Origin: Armatimonadaceae bacterium
Lineage (GTDB): Bacteria > Armatimonadota > Armatimonadia > Armatimonadales > Armatimonadaceae
Assembly (NCBI GenBank): GCA_030446525.1
Contig: JAUJNC010000228.1
Location: 1 to 5,848, forward strand
DNA length: 5,848 bases
Direction: 5' to 3'
The position numbers were made by a program, and so were the translations under genes. The notes under the pieces are model-generated. The model was not told the DNA's origin. It ran no database searches and was given only the letters and a program-made list of their open reading frames with translations. Shown here one piece after another: positions 1-5,625 of the stretch (positions are counted from its first letter, which is position 1; each line of letters begins with the position of its first letter).

Positions 1-187
1 AGCGTTTGCCGGCTTCCTTTGGCCCCTTCGGGAAGATACGCCGCCGTGGGCGGGTTCGCCTTCTTTACCCCCGTGCCGTTCCAGACGCGGTGGTTCCGGA
101 GAGCCATCCGATCCCGACAAGACAGAAGACCGGCGGAGGCAGCCCGGGTCTGCGCCGGTCACAATCCCGCGGGCAGGCTCCGTCTCT
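1..187. other. Non-coding flank, no gene recognised
   Basis: GC-rich stretch downstream of the minus-strand prepilin gene. The frames open here give arginine- and proline-rich translations with no recognisable motif, which is typical of spurious frames in GC-rich DNA. The only structure I see is the hairpin at 128-160, listed separately. Confidence 0.5.
128..160 (-). terminator. Candidate terminator hairpin of the first prepilin gene
   Basis: GACCGGCG (128-135) is perfectly complementary to CGCCGGTC (153-160), giving an 8-bp GC stem. Inside it CAG (140-142) can pair with CTG (150-152). It lies about 28 nt past the TAG stop of the minus-strand gene. On the minus strand the stem is followed by a loosely T-rich run (TTCTGTCTTGT) rather than a pure T tract, so it may be a weak or Rho-assisted terminator. 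Confidence 0.4.
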
Positions 188-1081
188 CTAGCTGCTGCTG
201 TCGGTGGTGGGGTAGGTGTAGATGCCGCGCATGCGGTACTCCTCCGTCAGCTCCGTCTGAGACTTCGCTACATTGCCCGCCTTCGTGAAGGCGGGGTCCT
301 TGTACCACTTGGCGTGCCCGTCGCAGAAGACCCAGTTGCAGCCTTCCGCGTGGCGGCGGCCCTTGGGCCAGCGCGCCGCCGGGTCCGCGCTGTTCCCGTA
401 GCCGGGCGCGGTGTACCAGCCCGCCATGCCGGTGCTGGTCAGGGAGCCGACCTCAGCGACGTAGAACAGGCTCGCGGGCGCCGCGTAGCTGGCCAGCGGG
501 CGCATCTTCGCCCCGGCCGTGCCAGCCACGGTGGTCACTCCGTCCGTGTACCCGTAGGCGCCGGACAGGAAGTAGTTGCCGGCGTAGGAGAGCGGCAGGA
601 CCTTGCTCATGGCGCGCGCCGTGCCGCTCATCCCCGCGTAGGCGCCGGGGACGTTGGCCAGGAGGAGCTGCTTCTCGAAGCACAGCGCGTTCTGCTTCTC
701 GAACCCGCCCTTGTCCGGGTCGCTGGGGCAGGCCAGGATGCCCAGGTTCTTGACGTAGGGCTGGATCGCCAGCGGGAACGCGAACACGCCGCTGAATTCG
801 GCGTCGGTGGCGGCGCCGGTGACGGGGTGGCTGCAGGGCCCCTGCCAGCCGGTCTTCGGCAGGATCTCATCATAATCCTGGGCGTACATCATCGAGGCGG
901 TCCCGATCTGCTTGGCATTCGACAGGCACTGCGTCTGCCTTGCCTTCTCGCGGGCCTGGGCGAAGACCGGGAACAGGATCGCGGCCAGGACCGCGATGAT
1001 GGCTATGACCACGAGCAGCTCGATCAGCGTGAAGCCGCGATGCGCGCGACCCTTTGCGGGGGACGTCCTGATGACGGTCAT
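188..1081 (-). CDS. DUF1559-type prepilin-like protein with H-X9-DG motif
   Basis: A 297-aa protein made as a type IV prepilin/pseudopilin-like precursor, expected to be cleaved by a prepilin peptidase at G16/F17. The +5 glutamate (E21) and a hydrophobic helix (about residues 18-40, [13 protein letters not shown]) are present. It continues with [14 protein letters not shown], a CPSD motif (118-121) and the H-X9-DG motif near the C-terminus (H244, D254, G255, followed by HAKW). The family is exported and attributed to the cell surface; the function of individual members is unknown. I chose the ATG at 1081 because an AAGGAG Shine-Dalgarno sequence (1089-1094) sits 7 nt upstream and the leader peptide is then a normal 16 residues. 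The frame stays open upstream to 1465, but that extension is not protein-like and would bury the prepilin signal. It stands alone on this strand, with a structured leader upstream. It is a paralogue of the gene at 4843-5613. Confidence 0.9.
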   Translation of the reverse strand: MTVIRTSPAKGRAHRGFTLIELLVVIAIIAVLAAILFPVFAQAREKARQTQCLSNAKQIGTASMMYAQDYDEILPKTGWQGPCSHPVTGAATDAEFSGVFAFPLAIQPYVKNLGILACPSDPDKGGFEKQNALCFEKQLLLANVPGAYAGMSGTARAMSKVLPLSYAGNYFLSGAYGYTDGVTTVAGTAGAKMRPLASYAAPASLFYVAEVGSLTSTGMAGWYTAPGYGNSADPAARWPKGRRHAEGCNWVFCDGHAKWYKDPAFTKAGNVAKSQTELTEEYRMRGIYTYPTTDSSS

Positions 1082-1298
1082 CTGGTTTCTCCTTCCGATG
1101 AGGAAACGAGAGGCGACGGGGAATGACGAGAAACCGGGGACGGCTCTCTGTCCCCGCGACCCCCTACCCGGAAAGCGAACGCCCGCAAAGGAGAACCGCA
1201 GCGCGATCCGGATCCCGAGGCCTTCCGTTGAGGGCCTCTCAAGCAAATACGGCGAGCAGCAGCGGCATGGGGACACGCCGCGGCGGTTCGGTCGGGCT
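1082..1298 (-). promoter_or_regulatory. Long structured 5' leader of the first prepilin gene
   Basis: If transcription starts from the TATACT box at 1305-1310, the mRNA has about 217 nt ahead of the ATG. Two clean hairpins lie in it: GAGGCC/GGCCTC (1217-1222 with 1233-1238, 10-nt loop) and CGGGGAC/GTCCCCG (1135-1141 with 1150-1156, 8-nt loop). The AAGGAG ribosome-binding site (1089-1094) is outside both. I could not match it to a known riboswitch class. It may be a cis-acting RNA or simply a long UTR in GC-rich DNA. Confidence 0.35.
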
Positions 1299-1304
1299 TG
1301 GGGA

Positions 1305-1333
1305 AGTATACCCCACCTCACGATAGACTGCAA
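1305..1333 (-). promoter_or_regulatory. Sigma-70-like promoter for the first prepilin gene
   Basis: Reading the minus strand, TTGCAG (1333-1328) is followed after 17 bp by TATACT (1310-1305). The -10 box matches the consensus at 5 of 6 positions and the -35 at 3 of 6, including the TTG. The predicted start is near 1298. It is the best promoter match on this strand upstream of the gene. Confidence 0.5.
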
Positions 1334-1338
1334 GCCCG

Positions 1339-1350
1339 GCCCTGCAGGGC
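1339..1350. repeat. 12-bp perfect palindrome, possible operator
   Basis: GCCCTGCAGGGC is a perfect inverted repeat lying 5 bp upstream of the -35 box of the minus-strand promoter, in the divergent intergenic region. The position suits a regulator-binding site, but GC-rich palindromes also occur by chance. Confidence 0.3.
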
Positions 1351-1365
1351 GTGGCACTCGGCCCG

Positions 1366-1527
1366 ATGTCCGTGGCGATCGCGGCATTAATGGTTGCGGC
1401 ATTCGCCTTGGCAACAGGTACGCTTGCGCCCGTGCTCCCCGGCGCGGCGCGAGGCGTTCCGGCACGGATGTGCCGCTGCCCGACGGCGGCGGGCGCGTTC
1501 ATCGCGCGCGGCGTTTTCATCGCGTAG
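1366..1527 (+). CDS. Speculative small ORF with hydrophobic N-terminus
   Basis: A 53-codon frame from ATG 1366 to TAG 1525-1527. Its N-terminal half is strongly hydrophobic ([18 protein letters not shown]) and could be a signal peptide or single membrane helix. The rest carries two cysteines in MCRCP. Third codon positions are mostly G or C, as in the neighbouring real genes. Against it: no Shine-Dalgarno sequence, no clear promoter, no family I recognise, and alanine-rich translations are common in spurious GC-rich frames. It would end just before the putative -10 box of the glycosidase gene. Confidence 0.2.
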   Translation: MSVAIAALMVAAFALATGTLAPVLPGAARGVPARMCRCPTAAGAFIARGVFIA

Positions 1528-1529
1528 GG

Positions 1530-1561
1530 TAGAATAATCCAGCAAACTCGCGAAGTAAGGA
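1530..1561 (+). promoter_or_regulatory. Weak -10 box and ribosome-binding site of the glycosidase gene
   Basis: TAGAAT (1530-1535) matches the -10 consensus at 5 of 6 positions, but I see no credible -35 at the right distance. TAAGGA (1556-1561) lies 11 nt before the TTG start at 1573 and supports that start. The predicted leader would be about 30 nt. Confidence 0.4.
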
Positions 1562-1572
1562 CTACGAGCACG

Positions 1573-3378
1573 TTGAAGCTGCATTTCCTGTTTGTTGCCC
1601 TTCTGGCTCTGTCTCCCCTGGCGTCAGCCCAGGTGTGGGACCGTCCCGTCGCACCGGGGATTGCCTTCCGGATGGAGCGGCAAGTCAACCCGACGCGCAG
1701 CGTCTACGGCCTGCGGATCGATCCGCGCCTCGTCCGGGCCGAGACCGCACTGGCGAAGAAGGCAGTATACGATCTGAGCCCCTACAACGGGCGCGATGTG
1801 CTCAGCGCCATGGTCAAGGACCACGACGCCCTTGGCGGGGTCAACGGCGACTTCTTCCAATGGGGCAAAGACCCCGGCGGCGATCCGATGAACCTCATGG
1901 TGCGCGGTGGCGAGCTCCTCAGCCATCCGGTAGGCGGCAATCGCGGCTTCGCTGCGGGCTGGGGACCGGATTCCGGCCTGGCGCTGGGAGCGGCGATCTG
2001 GGAGGCCCGCTTTGCCGCCAATGGCGGCCCCGATCAGAGGATCCACAGCCTCAACGCGCGGGCGGACGAGGGCCAGGTCACCCTGCACACCGATTCCGCC
2101 GCCTATGCGTACGCGAGCGCCGAGGCGGTCGCGGCGCGGGTGTGGATGGGGGCGTACCGGCTCGGGCCAAACGGCATGCTGAACGGGACCGTCGTCCAGG
2201 TCGCGCCGCTCCGAGGGCATGTACGTATTGCCCCCGGCGAATTCCTGCTGACCGGCGCGGGCCGGGGGGCGGATGCGGTGCGGGCGCTCAAGCCTGCCGA
2301 CCGGATCCAGGTCCGGGTACGCGTGACGGGTTTCGATTGGAGCCGCGTGGGCCAGGTCATGGGCGGCGGTCCGATCCTGCTGCGCGACGGGAAGAGCGCG
2401 CTGCCGGAAGGGGCCAACGATTTCAACGATACGCGCCACCCACGGACCGCCATGGGCCGCACGGCGGATGGGGATCTCTGGTTTGTGGTGATCGACGGCC
2501 GGCAGGCGATGAGCGCCGGCGCCAGCCTCGCCGAGACGGCCGCGATCCTGCTCCGCTGGGGCTGCACGGACGCCATCAACCTCGACGGCGGCGGGAGCAG
2601 CACCATGAACCTCTTTGGTATTACCCTCAATCGCCCCTCCGCGGGCGCGGAGCGAGCGGTCGCCAATGGTGTTCTCTTCTATGGGGAGCGGCCGGCGTCG
2701 TCTGGGCGGCGCGTCGAGATCAAGCCGCTGGCGAGCCCCCTCGTCGTGGGGCAGCCCGTCCGGATCGAGATTTTACTCAACGGCGTCGCGGCGCCCGCCG
2801 CGCGGACGCTCTTCGCCGCGCAAGGAGCCGGCTGGATCGACCAGGAGGGCATGCTGCACCCGGTCCAGGAGGGGCCGGTCGCGGTCGCGGCGATGGTCGA
2901 TGGCACAGTCGTGCAGGCGCGCCTAGAGGCAGTCAACCCGAAGGCGACCTCGACACGCATTGCGTTAAACCTTCTATCGAACCGGCATTATTCTTCACGC
3001 GGGAGCCGTTCTCTTCGGGAACAGCTCTGGCGAGTGGATTGCGGCAGGCGAAAAGATGAAGGTAAGAATTCCTGCTTGCACCTGGAACTGGACGGAGGTG
3101 TGACCGGTTCTGATGAAGTAAGCAAGGCCAGGAGGAACCATCCCCCTAGAAAGGGCCGTGCCTGGCTGCGATCAAAGCCGCCAGCACGGCGAAGCCGTAA
3201 ACCGACAGGCTCAGCAGGTCCGCGGCTGTCCTGCGCCATCCGCCTCGGTAACCAAGCGGATCTGTCACATAGAACGCGGCGCCCGCCGCGGCGCCCGCCG
3301 CCGACACGAAGGCCACAATCCACGGCGTACCCCCCGTGCTCGCCTCTCCCACGATCACGAGGAGCAATACTGCCATGA
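1573..3378 (+). CDS. Secreted phosphodiester glycosidase (NAGPA/DUF2233-like), disturbed 3' end
   Basis: The family takes its name from N-acetylglucosamine-1-phosphodiester alpha-N-acetylglucosaminidase; bacterial members are extracytoplasmic and probably act on sugar-phosphodiester bonds. Start TTG 1573: it has an upstream TAAGGA and gives a signal peptide (residues 1-20, cleavage after ASA-Q), whereas the next in-frame Met (34) would lose it. Family motifs appear in order: GVNGDFF (89-95), GGGPILL (264-270), RHPRTAMG (288-295), VVIDGR (305-310), NLDGGGSSTM (336-345) and ANGVLFYGERP (364-374). Residues about 380-456 resemble an Ig-like beta domain ending at LEAVNP. From about residue 457 (2941) the frame reads as arginine- and proline-rich noise, GC drops, and the last 230 bp run antisense through the small membrane-protein gene. 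The native protein probably ended, or was truncated, near 2940-3000; the stop at 3378 is only where the frame happens to close. Domain identity is secure and the C-terminus is not. Confidence 0.8.
   Translation: MKLHFLFVALLALSPLASAQVWDRPVAPGIAFRMERQVNPTRSVYGLRIDPRLVRAETALAKKAVYDLSPYNGRDVLSAMVKDHDALGGVNGDFFQWGKDPGGDPMNLMVRGGELLSHPVGGNRGFAAGWGPDSGLALGAAIWEARFAANGGPDQRIHSLNARADEGQVTLHTDSAAYAYASAEAVAARVWMGAYRLGPNGMLNGTVVQVAPLRGHVRIAPGEFLLTGAGRGADAVRALKPADRIQVRVRVTGFDWSRVGQVMGGGPILLRDGKSALPEGANDFNDTRHPRTAMGRTADGDLWFVVIDGRQAMSAGASLAETAAILLRWGCTDAINLDGGGSSTMNLFGITLNRPSAGAERAVANGVLFYGERPASSGRRVEIKPLASPLVVGQPVRIEILLNGVAAPAARTLFAAQGAGWIDQEGMLHPVQEGPVAVAAMVDGTVVQARLEAVNPKATSTRIALNLLSNRHYSSRGSRSLREQLWRVDCGRRKDEGKNSCLHLELDGGVTGSDEVSKARRNHPPRKGRAWLRSKPPARRSRKPTGSAGPRLSCAIRLGNQADLSHRTRRPPRRPPPTRRPQSTAYPPCSPLPRSRGAILP
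2969..3103 (+). pseudogene. Out-of-frame protein-like tail after the glycosidase
   Basis: In the frame one base ahead of the glycosidase frame, the stretch after a TAA at 2966-2968 reads like real protein (ILHAGAVLFGNSSGEWIAAG, then KVRIPACTWNWTEV) and stops at TGA 3101-3103. It has no start codon or ribosome-binding site. It may be the true C-terminus of the glycosidase displaced by a frameshift (or sequencing error) around 2969-2985, or the end of a different gene joined here by deletion. I do not recognise its family. Confidence 0.35.
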
Positions 3379-3490
3379 TCGCCGCCAGGCCAGCGCCCAG
3401 GAGAGCGCGCGCCGGCAGCGACGCCTTATGCTTGCGCCGGGTGTGCGACTGATGGCTGCTAGTCATGGCGTGTTCGTTGCTTGTGTGCAT
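3146..3490 (-). CDS. Small membrane protein of unknown function, three helices
   Basis: A 114-aa protein with a short basic, histidine- and serine-rich N-terminus and three predicted transmembrane segments at about residues 29-50, 57-75 and 91-109. The loop between the last two is basic (YRGGWRRT). I do not recognise the family; it probably sits in the inner membrane. The hydrophobic pattern makes this strand the real one over 3146-3378, where the plus-strand frame gives only arginine- and proline-rich noise. The ATG at 3490 is 7 nt past a TATAGT box and has no Shine-Dalgarno sequence, so the message may be leaderless. The alternative ATG at 3466 (residue 9) has no ribosome-binding site either. 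The IS1-type element begins about 100 bp upstream. Confidence 0.65.
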   Translation of the reverse strand: MHTSNEHAMTSSHQSHTRRKHKASLPARALLGAGLAAIMAVLLLVIVGEASTGGTPWIVAFVSAAGAAAGAAFYVTDPLGYRGGWRRTAADLLSLSVYGFAVLAALIAARHGPF

Positions 3491-3497
3491 AACAACG

Positions 3498-3506
3498 ACT
3501 ATACCA
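3498..3506 (-). promoter_or_regulatory. Extended -10 promoter giving a leaderless message
   Basis: On the minus strand TGGTATAGT forms an extended -10 element (TGn plus TATAGT, 5 of 6 to consensus). Seven bases separate it from the ATG at 3490, so the expected transcription start is the A of the start codon. The -35 match (TTCAAT, 16 bp upstream) is weak. Confidence 0.5.
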
Positions 3507-3539
3507 CCGCTTTACGGGGATTGAACCTCTTCTCTATAG

Positions 3540-3595
3540 TTCCCCGGGGCTATTCCGTTTTCTGGCCCTCGCCCCCGTCTCCTTCCCCGGGCTAT
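3540..3595 (+). repeat. Near-direct repeat left of the IS element
   Basis: TTCCCCGGGGCTAT (3540-3553) recurs as TTCCCCGGGCTAT (3583-3595), differing by one G. The second copy runs into the left end of the IS element at 3590. It could be a trace of slippage, an earlier insertion end, or chance in a C- and G-rich tract. Confidence 0.3.
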
Positions 3596-3614
3596 GGGCT
3601 CATTCGCGTTGCTG
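3590..3614 (+). repeat. Left terminal inverted repeat of the IS1-family element
   Basis: GGCTATGGGCT (3590-3600), then five divergent bases, then GCGTTGCTG (3606-3614). The reverse complement of 4388-4412 has the same two blocks in the same spacing. The last bases overlap the TGn of the transposase promoter. Confidence 0.85.
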
Positions 3615-3621
3615 ATATAAT
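3613..3621 (+). promoter_or_regulatory. Perfect extended -10 promoter of the IS1 transposase
   Basis: TGATATAAT is an exact TGn-TATAAT extended -10 element. The ATG at 3628 begins only 6 nt after it, where transcription itself would start, so the transposase message should be leaderless. The promoter overlaps the inner edge of the left inverted repeat, a common arrangement in IS1-type elements. No clear -35 box is present. Confidence 0.6.
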
Positions 3622-3627
3622 GGCAGC

Positions 3628-4410
3628 ATGCTAGCAATCACCTGCCCGCACAGCGGCAGCAAAGACGTCATCAAGTTCGGCACCAACCGCTCTGGCACCG
3701 CAAGATGCCGCTGTCACGGCTGCAAGAAGACCTTCACGCTCAACCCAAAGAGTCGTGCTCTGACGCCCGAGAAAGAGCAGCAGATCTGCCGTGCCCTTAC
3801 CGAGCGCACCTCCCAACGTGGCATCGCCCGCACGCTCAAGGTCGGCAGACAAACCATCCGGGCGGTGCGCAAAAAAAGCCGCCCGCATAGGAGCTACGTT
3901 TCAGCAGCAGGCATCACCACGGTGCGCGCGCCCGAAGACGATACCATCGACGAACTCTGTCTTGGGGTCTCGCCCAGTTTGTGGCTCTGGACGGCAGTCC
4001 CGCGCCGGGTGCGGCAGGTGGTGGGCTTCGTGATCGGCGATATCACGCTCGCGTGACAGGACCGCACGGACCCGATGCGGGGGCTGGTCTGCTCGGATGT
4101 GCCCCCGGACTACTGCGACAAGCCGGTTTACAGCGACTACCTGGGCCCGTATGCTCGCTTCTTTGCGGCAGGACAGCACCATCCCTGCGACAAAGGCTCT
4201 GGTCAGACCAGCCTGGTCGAGGGGCTCCATGCCAAGGGGCGCCAGAGGCAGTCAGGCCTGGTGCGCCATTGGTGCGGCGTGCACTGCAAACGCGAAGACG
4301 ACCTGGTGGAGCGTTTCTTCCTGCTGGTGGAGGAACACAATCAGCAAGCCATCAAGCACTGGGAGGTCCAGCAGAACCAGGCAGGCGCAGCAACGCCCTC
4401 AAGCCCATAG
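3628..4410 (+). pseudogene. IS1-family transposase interrupted by an in-frame TGA
   Basis: The frame opens at ATG 3628, meets TGA at 4054-4056, and continues in the same frame to TAG 4408-4410, giving halves of 142 aa (3628-4056) and 111 aa (4075-4410 from the next ATG, which has no ribosome-binding site). The N-terminal half has an IS1-type zinc finger (C6, C29, C32; the expected second cysteine is Ser9 in CPHSGS), a helix-turn-helix region (about 46-82, TSQRGIARTLKVGRQTIRAV) and the first catalytic aspartate in DELC (D108, 3949-3951). The second half supplies the second aspartate (VYSDY, 4135-4137), the glutamate (SLVEGL, 4219-4221) and the conserved RQRQSGLVR. By my recollection of the family, GD is followed directly by RTD. 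Here seven codons (4039-4059) separate GD from the DRTD block, which would be an inserted 21 bp carrying the stop. Unlike canonical IS1, no frameshift is needed to join the DNA-binding and catalytic parts. Confidence 0.85.
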
Positions 4411-4412
4411 CC
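4388..4412 (-). repeat. Right terminal inverted repeat of the IS1-family element
   Basis: Read on the minus strand: GGCTATGGGCT (4412-4402), five divergent bases, GCGTTGCTG (4396-4388). It matches the left repeat at 20 of 25 positions. The transposase stop codon (4408-4410) lies inside it. Confidence 0.85.
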
Positions 4413-4765
4413 TGTGCGCCTTTTTGACCCCCGCCAACTGGGACGAGCGCGACGTGGCGGCTGCTTTGGCCGAGGCCCTGGACGGGGGTGTTGTGCTGGC
4501 GGACTTGGGCTATCCTGAGGCCAAGGAGTGGGAGCCGCTGCTCCTCGAGGAGTTGGATCTGCTTCTGGTCACTCCCGCTCATGCCCCCAAAGAGCAACGG
4601 GCGCTGGTCAGCAGCGTGCGTGAGCGCATCGAGACCACGCTCGCTGGTCTGTGGAGCCGGTTCGTGGGCCGGGTGTTCTCGCGCTCGTTTGATGGCCTGT
4701 GGAATACGATCAAGCTCAAGATGCTGCATTACAACCTGGGTCAGGCCAGCATTCTCCCGGCCTGA
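4413..4765 (+). pseudogene. C-terminal fragment of a DDE transposase (IS4/IS982-like)
   Basis: From the first base outside the IS1 right end, the frame closing at TGA 4763-4765 reads as the distal half of another DDE transposase. LTPANWDERDV is followed by LADLGYPE, probably holding the second catalytic aspartate (4502-4504). Then comes VRERIETTLAGLWSRF with the probable catalytic glutamate (4631-4633), and a tail ending KMLHYNLGQA. The arrangement (D-x-GY, then R-RIET) fits the IS4/IS982-type RNase H-like fold group; I cannot fix the exact family. The first aspartate and N-terminal half are missing and are not found left of the IS1 element, where the membrane-protein gene lies. The frame stays open backwards into the IS1 element, but that upstream reading is only a shadow of the IS1 transposase. 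It is therefore a truncated, inactive remnant. Confidence 0.75.
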
Positions 4766-4790
4766 CCAACTCATGACTCGGGTTTATACA
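4762..4790 (+). promoter_or_regulatory. Candidate promoter of the second prepilin gene
   Basis: CTGACC (4762-4767, 4 of 6 to the -35 consensus) and TATACA (4785-4790, 4 of 6 to the -10) are separated by an ideal 17 bp. The -35 overlaps the stop codon of the transposase fragment, so the promoter may come from the end of the old insertion sequence. The leader would be about 45 nt. An AAGGAG (4828-4833) lies 9 nt before the ATG at 4843. Confidence 0.45.
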
Positions 4791-4842
4791 GGACGGCTTT
4801 GGCAGCCATCCCTCCTAGACGCCATGCAAGGAGCAAGCAACG

Positions 4843-5613
4843 ATGTTTTCTCAGACCAAGGCGCGGCGCCCGGCTCGAGAGGCCTTTACCCTGATCGAGC
4901 TGCTCGTCGTGATCGCCATCATAGCCATCCTCGCCGCCATCCTTTTTCCCGTCTTCGCCCAGGCCCGGGAGAAGGCCCGGCAGACCGCCTGTCTCTCCAA
5001 CAGTAAGCAGATCGGGCTCGGGGTGATGCAGTATTTCACGGATTACGACGAAACCTACCCGATCATCTACATCCTGCCCAACCCGCGCAAGTGGTGGGGC
5101 GAGCAGATCCACCCCTACGTCAAGAACAGGGACGTGTTCCGTTGTCCCTCCGACCCGCGCCAGTCGGGGCTGGGCAGTTCCACCCCCGCGCTGATGAACG
5201 TGCCGTTCTACTCGTACGCGATGAACGGCATCCAGCCTAGCGGCGGCCGCTGGAGCCATCCCAAGTCGGTGGACCGCGACGGTGTCCCCCTGGGCTCGAA
5301 GAACCCGCCGCCGCAAGGCTTCGCCCGCTCCACCAGCCTGGGCTACAGCACGGCGATCGGGGTGGCCGAGGTGCCCCTGCCCGCCGATACGATCCTGATC
5401 ACGGAAACGCGGCACAGCGAGCCCGAGATCTGGCAGGACACCCAGCTGGATTATCCGAATGCACTGGACGCTGTGAAAACCCAATCGGCCAGCCTGCTGC
5501 GTGTCCCGGCCCGCCACATGGAGGGGTTCGTCAGTATCTTCGCCGACGGGCATGCCAAGTGGCTAAAGTACGGCGCCTCCAAGCCATGGCAGTGGACGAT
5601 CCAAGAGGATTGA
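4843..5613 (+). CDS. DUF1559-type prepilin-like protein with H-X9-DG motif (second copy)
   Basis: A 256-aa precursor of the same family as the gene at 188-1081. It has a short basic leader, [13 protein letters not shown] from residue 15, the helix to about residue 35, [18 protein letters not shown] (101-104) and the H-X9-DG motif (H225, D235, G236, then HAKW). The +5 glutamate is E19. The residue before the predicted cleavage is Ala14 rather than the usual glycine; some prepilin peptidases tolerate alanine, but processing may be slower. The start is supported by AAGGAG at 4828-4833. The middle differs widely from the first copy and the protein is 41 residues shorter, so they are paralogues and not a recent duplication. 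It is a single-gene unit ending in a strong terminator. It is probably exported and surface-associated; its exact role is unknown. Confidence 0.9.
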   Translation: MFSQTKARRPAREAFTLIELLVVIAIIAILAAILFPVFAQAREKARQTACLSNSKQIGLGVMQYFTDYDETYPIIYILPNPRKWWGEQIHPYVKNRDVFRCPSDPRQSGLGSSTPALMNVPFYSYAMNGIQPSGGRWSHPKSVDRDGVPLGSKNPPPQGFARSTSLGYSTAIGVAEVPLPADTILITETRHSEPEIWQDTQLDYPNALDAVKTQSASLLRVPARHMEGFVSIFADGHAKWLKYGASKPWQWTIQED

Positions 5614-5625
5614 GGGACGGATCCA

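Larger units (their letters stand above)
3590..4412 (+). mobile_element. IS1-family insertion sequence, 823 bp, inactive
   Basis: The element is bounded by 25-bp imperfect inverted repeats matching at 20 positions (listed separately). The ends start GGCTATG, fitting the GGnnnTG terminus known for IS1-family elements. Between them lies one transposase reading frame, and its stop falls inside the right repeat. The length is close to the roughly 770-bp IS1 prototype. The flanks (CTTCCCCG left, TGTGCGCC right) are not direct repeats, so the 8-9 bp target duplication expected for IS1 is absent. This suggests a deletion or recombination at one end after insertion. The transposase is interrupted by a TGA, so the copy is probably dead unless complemented. 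Confidence 0.85.

Noticed and set aside
906..1030. Recent inverted duplication with 4885-5010
   Set aside because: The two prepilin genes share short exact DNA blocks of about 17 bp only where the signal helix is conserved, and the rest differs. Paralogy under protein constraint explains this.
1150..1171. Cyclic di-GMP (GEMM) riboswitch in the first prepilin leader
   Set aside because: The minus strand has CCGGGTAGGGGG followed by TCGCGGGG, which slightly recalls part of GEMM. The invariant GCAAACC and ACGCAAAGCC blocks are absent.
1082..1465. N-terminal extension of the first prepilin gene to an ATG at 1465
   Set aside because: The extension is arginine- and proline-rich with no motif and would place the prepilin signal about 145 residues inside the protein. 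The ATG at 1081 has an AAGGAG at ideal spacing.
1624..2666. Long open frames on the minus strand across the glycosidase gene
   Set aside because: They are antisense to a gene with clear family motifs and a signal peptide. Their translations are low-complexity, as expected for spurious frames in GC-rich DNA.
3871..3877. Run of seven A residues as the IS1 programmed -1 frameshift site
   Set aside because: The tract is in the right area, but the zinc-finger/helix-turn-helix part and the catalytic DELC, YSDY and VEGL blocks are all in one frame, so no shift is required.
4075..4410. Independent 111-aa gene starting at ATG 4075
   Set aside because: It has no ribosome-binding site and continues the transposase in the same frame directly after the TGA, so it is the second half of the interrupted transposase.
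3590..4765. Composite transposon made of the two transposases
   Set aside because: The two belong to different families, the second is truncated with no visible matching end, and no cargo gene lies between them.
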